Origin: Bacillus sp. AFS098217
Lineage (GTDB): Bacteria; Bacillota; Bacilli; Bacillales; Bacillaceae_G
NCBI RefSeq assembly: GCF_002551815.1
Contig: NZ_NVPR01000009.1
Span: 1 to 37,337 of the forward strand
Direction: 5' to 3'
Length of the DNA: 37,337 nt
Shown here: positions 35,780-37,337 of the stretch, one piece after another
Position numbering within the stretch: the stretch's first letter is position 1
Layout of the letters: each line of letters opens with the position of its first letter
The notes under the pieces: generated by a model
Database searches by the model: none
Told to the model about the DNA's origin: nothing
The model's input: only the letters and a program-made list of their open reading frames with translations
Made by a program: the position numbers and the translations under genes

Positions 35780-35814
35780 AGAGCCATGTAGATAAAAAAT
35801 ACCTACATGGCTCT
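35780..35814 (-). terminator. Intrinsic terminator of the permease leader (attenuator)
   Basis: On the minus strand AGAGCCATGTAG and CTACATGGCTCT form a 12-bp stem with an 11-base loop followed by six T residues. It sits between the leader peptide and the permease gene, about 70 bases before the permease start, where only an attenuator would be useful. Confidence 0.9.
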
Positions 35815-35886
35815 TTGCCTAACGTAGGTACAACGGGAATAACCCTTGTACCTACGCGTAATTTTTTCCGCTAGGTTTCAAGGGTT
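35800..35886 (-). promoter_or_regulatory. Competing hairpins of the histidine leader
   Basis: Four segments can pair alternately. 1: AACCCTTG (35886-35879) and ACCTA (35876-35872). 2: TAGGT (35854-35850) and CAAGGGTT (35848-35841), complementary to 1. Segment 2 in the form CGTAGGTACAA (35856-35846) is also complementary to 3, TTGTACCTACG (35833-35823). Segment 3 as TACCTAC (35830-35824) is complementary to GTAGGTA (35806-35800) within the terminator's 5' arm and loop. Pairing 1:2 plus 3:4 would prevent the terminator; pairing 2:3 would allow it. Confidence 0.75.
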
Positions 35887-35942
35887 TACGTATGATGATG
35901 ATGTTTTTGTGCAAATGTAACTATAGTTGTATAAGTAAGCAT
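35886..35942 (-). CDS. Leader peptide with four consecutive histidine codons
   Basis: An 18-codon frame, MLTYTTIVTFAQKHHHHT, opened by ATG 35940-35942 after GGGAG at about 9 bases (AGGAG a little further upstream). The four His codons (CAT x4, 35892-35903) are followed by one Thr codon and the TAA. The first pairing segment of the downstream hairpins begins at the last base of the stop codon. It precedes an APC permease gene and a terminator. This is the layout of amino-acid-specific leader peptides such as hisL or trpL, in which ribosome pausing on the control codons decides RNA folding. The frame and its position are certain; translation and function are inferred. Confidence 0.72.
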   Translation of the reverse strand: MLTYTTIVTFAQKHHHHT

Positions 35943-35978
35943 AGTTCTTTGCTCCCTTTCTCCTCTGATTTTGAAGTT

Positions 35979-35984
35979 AGTATA
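35979..35984 (-). promoter_or_regulatory. Candidate -10 element of the permease leader
   Basis: TATACT on the minus strand, with TTTTCA 17 bases further upstream as a weak -35. The transcript would start near 35972, before the leader-peptide ribosome site. Confidence 0.45.
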
Positions 35985-36125
35985 CTACATGTTTTTTAGA
36001 ATGAAAAGAAAAATATAAAATTTTTTATAAAAATGCGGATTGTCGACTAAATATTTATATTCATTTTACTTTTATTGGAAAAAATGAATAATCAGCAGTT
36101 GATCGTAATGCAAGGAGAATTCTAA

Positions 36126-36263
36126 ATGATAAGTAAGTATGAACAAATTGATACTGAGATCAGCAATTCGGTTGATAATCTTCAATGAAAAGAAGGCTGT
36201 AAAATTCCATCTGAAACAGAATTGATGAAGCAGTATTTCTCACATTTATGTCGAATTAAGTAG
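36126..36263 (+). pseudogene. Fragment of a GntR-family regulator
   Basis: After AAGGAG and nine bases, ATG 36126 opens MISKYEQIDTEISNSVDNLQ, then TGA (36186-36188), and the same frame continues KEGCKIPSETELMKQYF before losing similarity. This is the N-terminal winged-HTH signature of GntR regulators (KYxQIxxxIxxxI...KEGxKIPSExELxxQY). The domain is broken by an in-frame stop and then truncated where the recognition helix should be. It ends about 26 bases before the kinase gene, so it may once have regulated that gene. No effector domain remains. Confidence 0.82.
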
Positions 36264-36289
36264 AGGAATACATAAAGGAGGGACTACAT

Positions 36290-37261
36290 ATGGAAATAGC
36301 TGTAGAACGAGTTTTCACCAATGAAATTTTAGAAGAAGCAGCAAATGTATTTCATGTTAAGGTGGAAGAAACTCCGCTTGGAGATTTTGAAAACTATATT
36401 TTTCGTGCAGAGGATGAAAAGGGAGGATCTTATGTACTAAGATTGACGCACTCTTCTCATCGTTCTAACAAGCAAGTAGAAGCGGAACTACATTTTTTAC
36501 GCTATCTTGGAGAGAACGGAGCTAAGGTTGCGGGACCACATGATTCAAAATCTAAAAAACTGGTAGAAGAGATACAAGTAGCAGACGGAACTTTCTTTTA
36601 TGCTTCTCTTTTTTCATATGCAAAAGGAGAAAGCGTAAAAGACGTAACATCTATTTATTGGGGAGAGAATTTATTTGAAGCGTGGGGAAAAGCAATTGGT
36701 CAACTCCATCGTCTTACAATGGATTATCCTAAAACAGAATACCGTGATACATGGGACATAGACGAAAAAGCAATTATTGGGGAATTAGAGGATAAACAAG
36801 TAAAAAAGATTGCATATGCATTAATTGATAAGATAAAGACGCTGCCGATAGAAAAGGAAACTTTTGGACTTATGCACGGTGATATTCACCAAGGAAACTT
36901 CCATTATGATGGGAAAGAATTGACGATTTTTGATTTTGATGATGCAACTTATAATTATTTTATTCATGATCTGGCAATGGTTATTTATTATTCTGCTCTT
37001 ACAACAAATGGGACAGAAGGAGAGAAAACATTGTTTGCTCGTAATCAATTAAAGGTAGTAAGAAAAGGATATGAATCTGAACACCAATTAGCAGAAGTTT
37101 GGTATGATTCGTTACCTTTATTTTTTAGACTTCGTGATATCGGTTTGTATGGCACGATTCAAAAAAAATTTAAGGGGAAAGAAATGCCGAAGAATCTTCT
37201 TGAACTATCAGAAGCGCTGTATGAACGAATTATAAATCAACAGTCGATTGTGAATATATAA
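36290..37261 (+). CDS. Aminoglycoside phosphotransferase (APH)-family small-molecule kinase
   Basis: Cytoplasmic kinase-like protein of 323 aa. An N-lobe includes ENYIFRAEDEKGGSYVLRLTH with the ATP-binding Lys replaced by an Arg-containing RLTH strand. The catalytic loop is H196-G-D198-I-H-Q-G-N203, and the metal-binding motif is D215-F-D217-D. It resembles B. subtilis YerI and the SrkA/homoserine-kinase ThrB2 branch of the APH fold. True aminoglycoside resistance is not implied; the substrate is unknown. RBS AAAGGAGG. A broken GntR-type gene lies directly upstream and repeat copy 3 follows. Confidence 0.87.
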   Translation: MEIAVERVFTNEILEEAANVFHVKVEETPLGDFENYIFRAEDEKGGSYVLRLTHSSHRSNKQVEAELHFLRYLGENGAKVAGPHDSKSKKLVEEIQVADGTFFYASLFSYAKGESVKDVTSIYWGENLFEAWGKAIGQLHRLTMDYPKTEYRDTWDIDEKAIIGELEDKQVKKIAYALIDKIKTLPIEKETFGLMHGDIHQGNFHYDGKELTIFDFDDATYNYFIHDLAMVIYYSALTTNGTEGEKTLFARNQLKVVRKGYESEHQLAEVWYDSLPLFFRLRDIGLYGTIQKKFKGKEMPKNLLELSEALYERIINQQSIVNI

Positions 37262-37298
37262 TACAGATATAAGAGGATAAAGTATGTAGGATAACTAA

Positions 37299-37337
37299 TG
37301 ACATAAACCCCCTCTTTTTGGGTGGGAGAGAGCATCT
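37299..37337 (+). repeat. Dispersed intergenic repeat, copy 3 (cut by the window end)
   Basis: TGACATAAACCCCCTCTTTTTGG-type start followed by GGTGGGAGAGAGCATCT repeats the first 38 bases of copy 1 with only small differences. The rest lies outside the window. Confidence 0.75.

Noticed and set aside
35761-35942. T-box or lysine riboswitch for the permease leader
   Set aside because: The T-box sequence AGGGTGGNACCGCG is absent and no lysine-riboswitch core is visible. The His-codon leader with competing hairpins explains the region better.
36290-37261. Aminoglycoside resistance gene
   Set aside because: It shares only the general APH kinase fold and resembles housekeeping kinases of the YerI/SrkA type; nothing indicates antibiotic modification.

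Overview
The window is chromosomal DNA of a Bacillus cereus group bacterium. The pointers are an NprR-NprX-NprA quorum-sensing/neutral protease locus, an SspH minor spore protein, YojN/YojO-type and VanW/LCP envelope proteins, low G+C, strong AGGAGG ribosome sites, long A/T-flanked terminator hairpins, and dispersed intergenic repeats of the kind described in this group. Species and strain cannot be fixed from this window.

Layout. 1-3640: a dispersed repeat, then nprR, the overlapping 42-codon pheromone gene nprX (predicted signal WKPDNYG), and nprA. 3636-7386: a VTT-family membrane protein, then the copper operon csoR-copA-copZ with a CsoR-type operator inside its promoter. 7395-8312: a lipoprotein carrying an RNase A-like toxin domain of the CdiA-CT type, followed by a small probable immunity protein; a short palindromic repeat lies between them. 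8298-10817: VanW-family and LytR-CpsA-Psr envelope proteins. 11007-11406: a decayed nucleoside transporter (nupC) that keeps its ribosome site and terminator. 11486-17640: a VOC protein, a CNNM/CorC-type membrane protein, a second copy of the dispersed repeat, aspartase, lactate permease under two tandem Rex-type operators, and a ResA-like thioredoxin whose only plausible full-length start is ATT. 18032-22211: an ArsR-type regulator, sspH, a repeat-rich spacer with an IS200/IS605-like end hairpin, then an APC permease and amidohydrolase behind a sigma-54-type promoter. 22212-26514: a peptide transporter, then kbl-tdh (threonine catabolism) with a CcpA cre site. 26571-31062: the YojO/YojN VWA-MoxR pair and cardiolipin synthase. 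31213-31890: two small Gly/His/Tyr-rich proteins. 31935-34275: a LysR regulator divergent from an MFS transporter. 34285-35942: an APC amino-acid permease preceded by a leader peptide with four consecutive His codons, competing hairpins and an intrinsic terminator. 36126-37337: a GntR fragment with an in-frame stop, an APH-type kinase, and the start of a third copy of the dispersed repeat.

The two most interesting systems are the stand-alone lipoprotein RNase A-like toxin with its neighbour (7442-8296), and the apparent histidine leader-peptide attenuator (35780-35942), a mode of control uncommon in Bacillus, where T-boxes dominate. Also notable are the sigma-54 promoter at 18912-18929, the paired Rex sites, the ATT start, and two gene relics with short modular repeats around genes.
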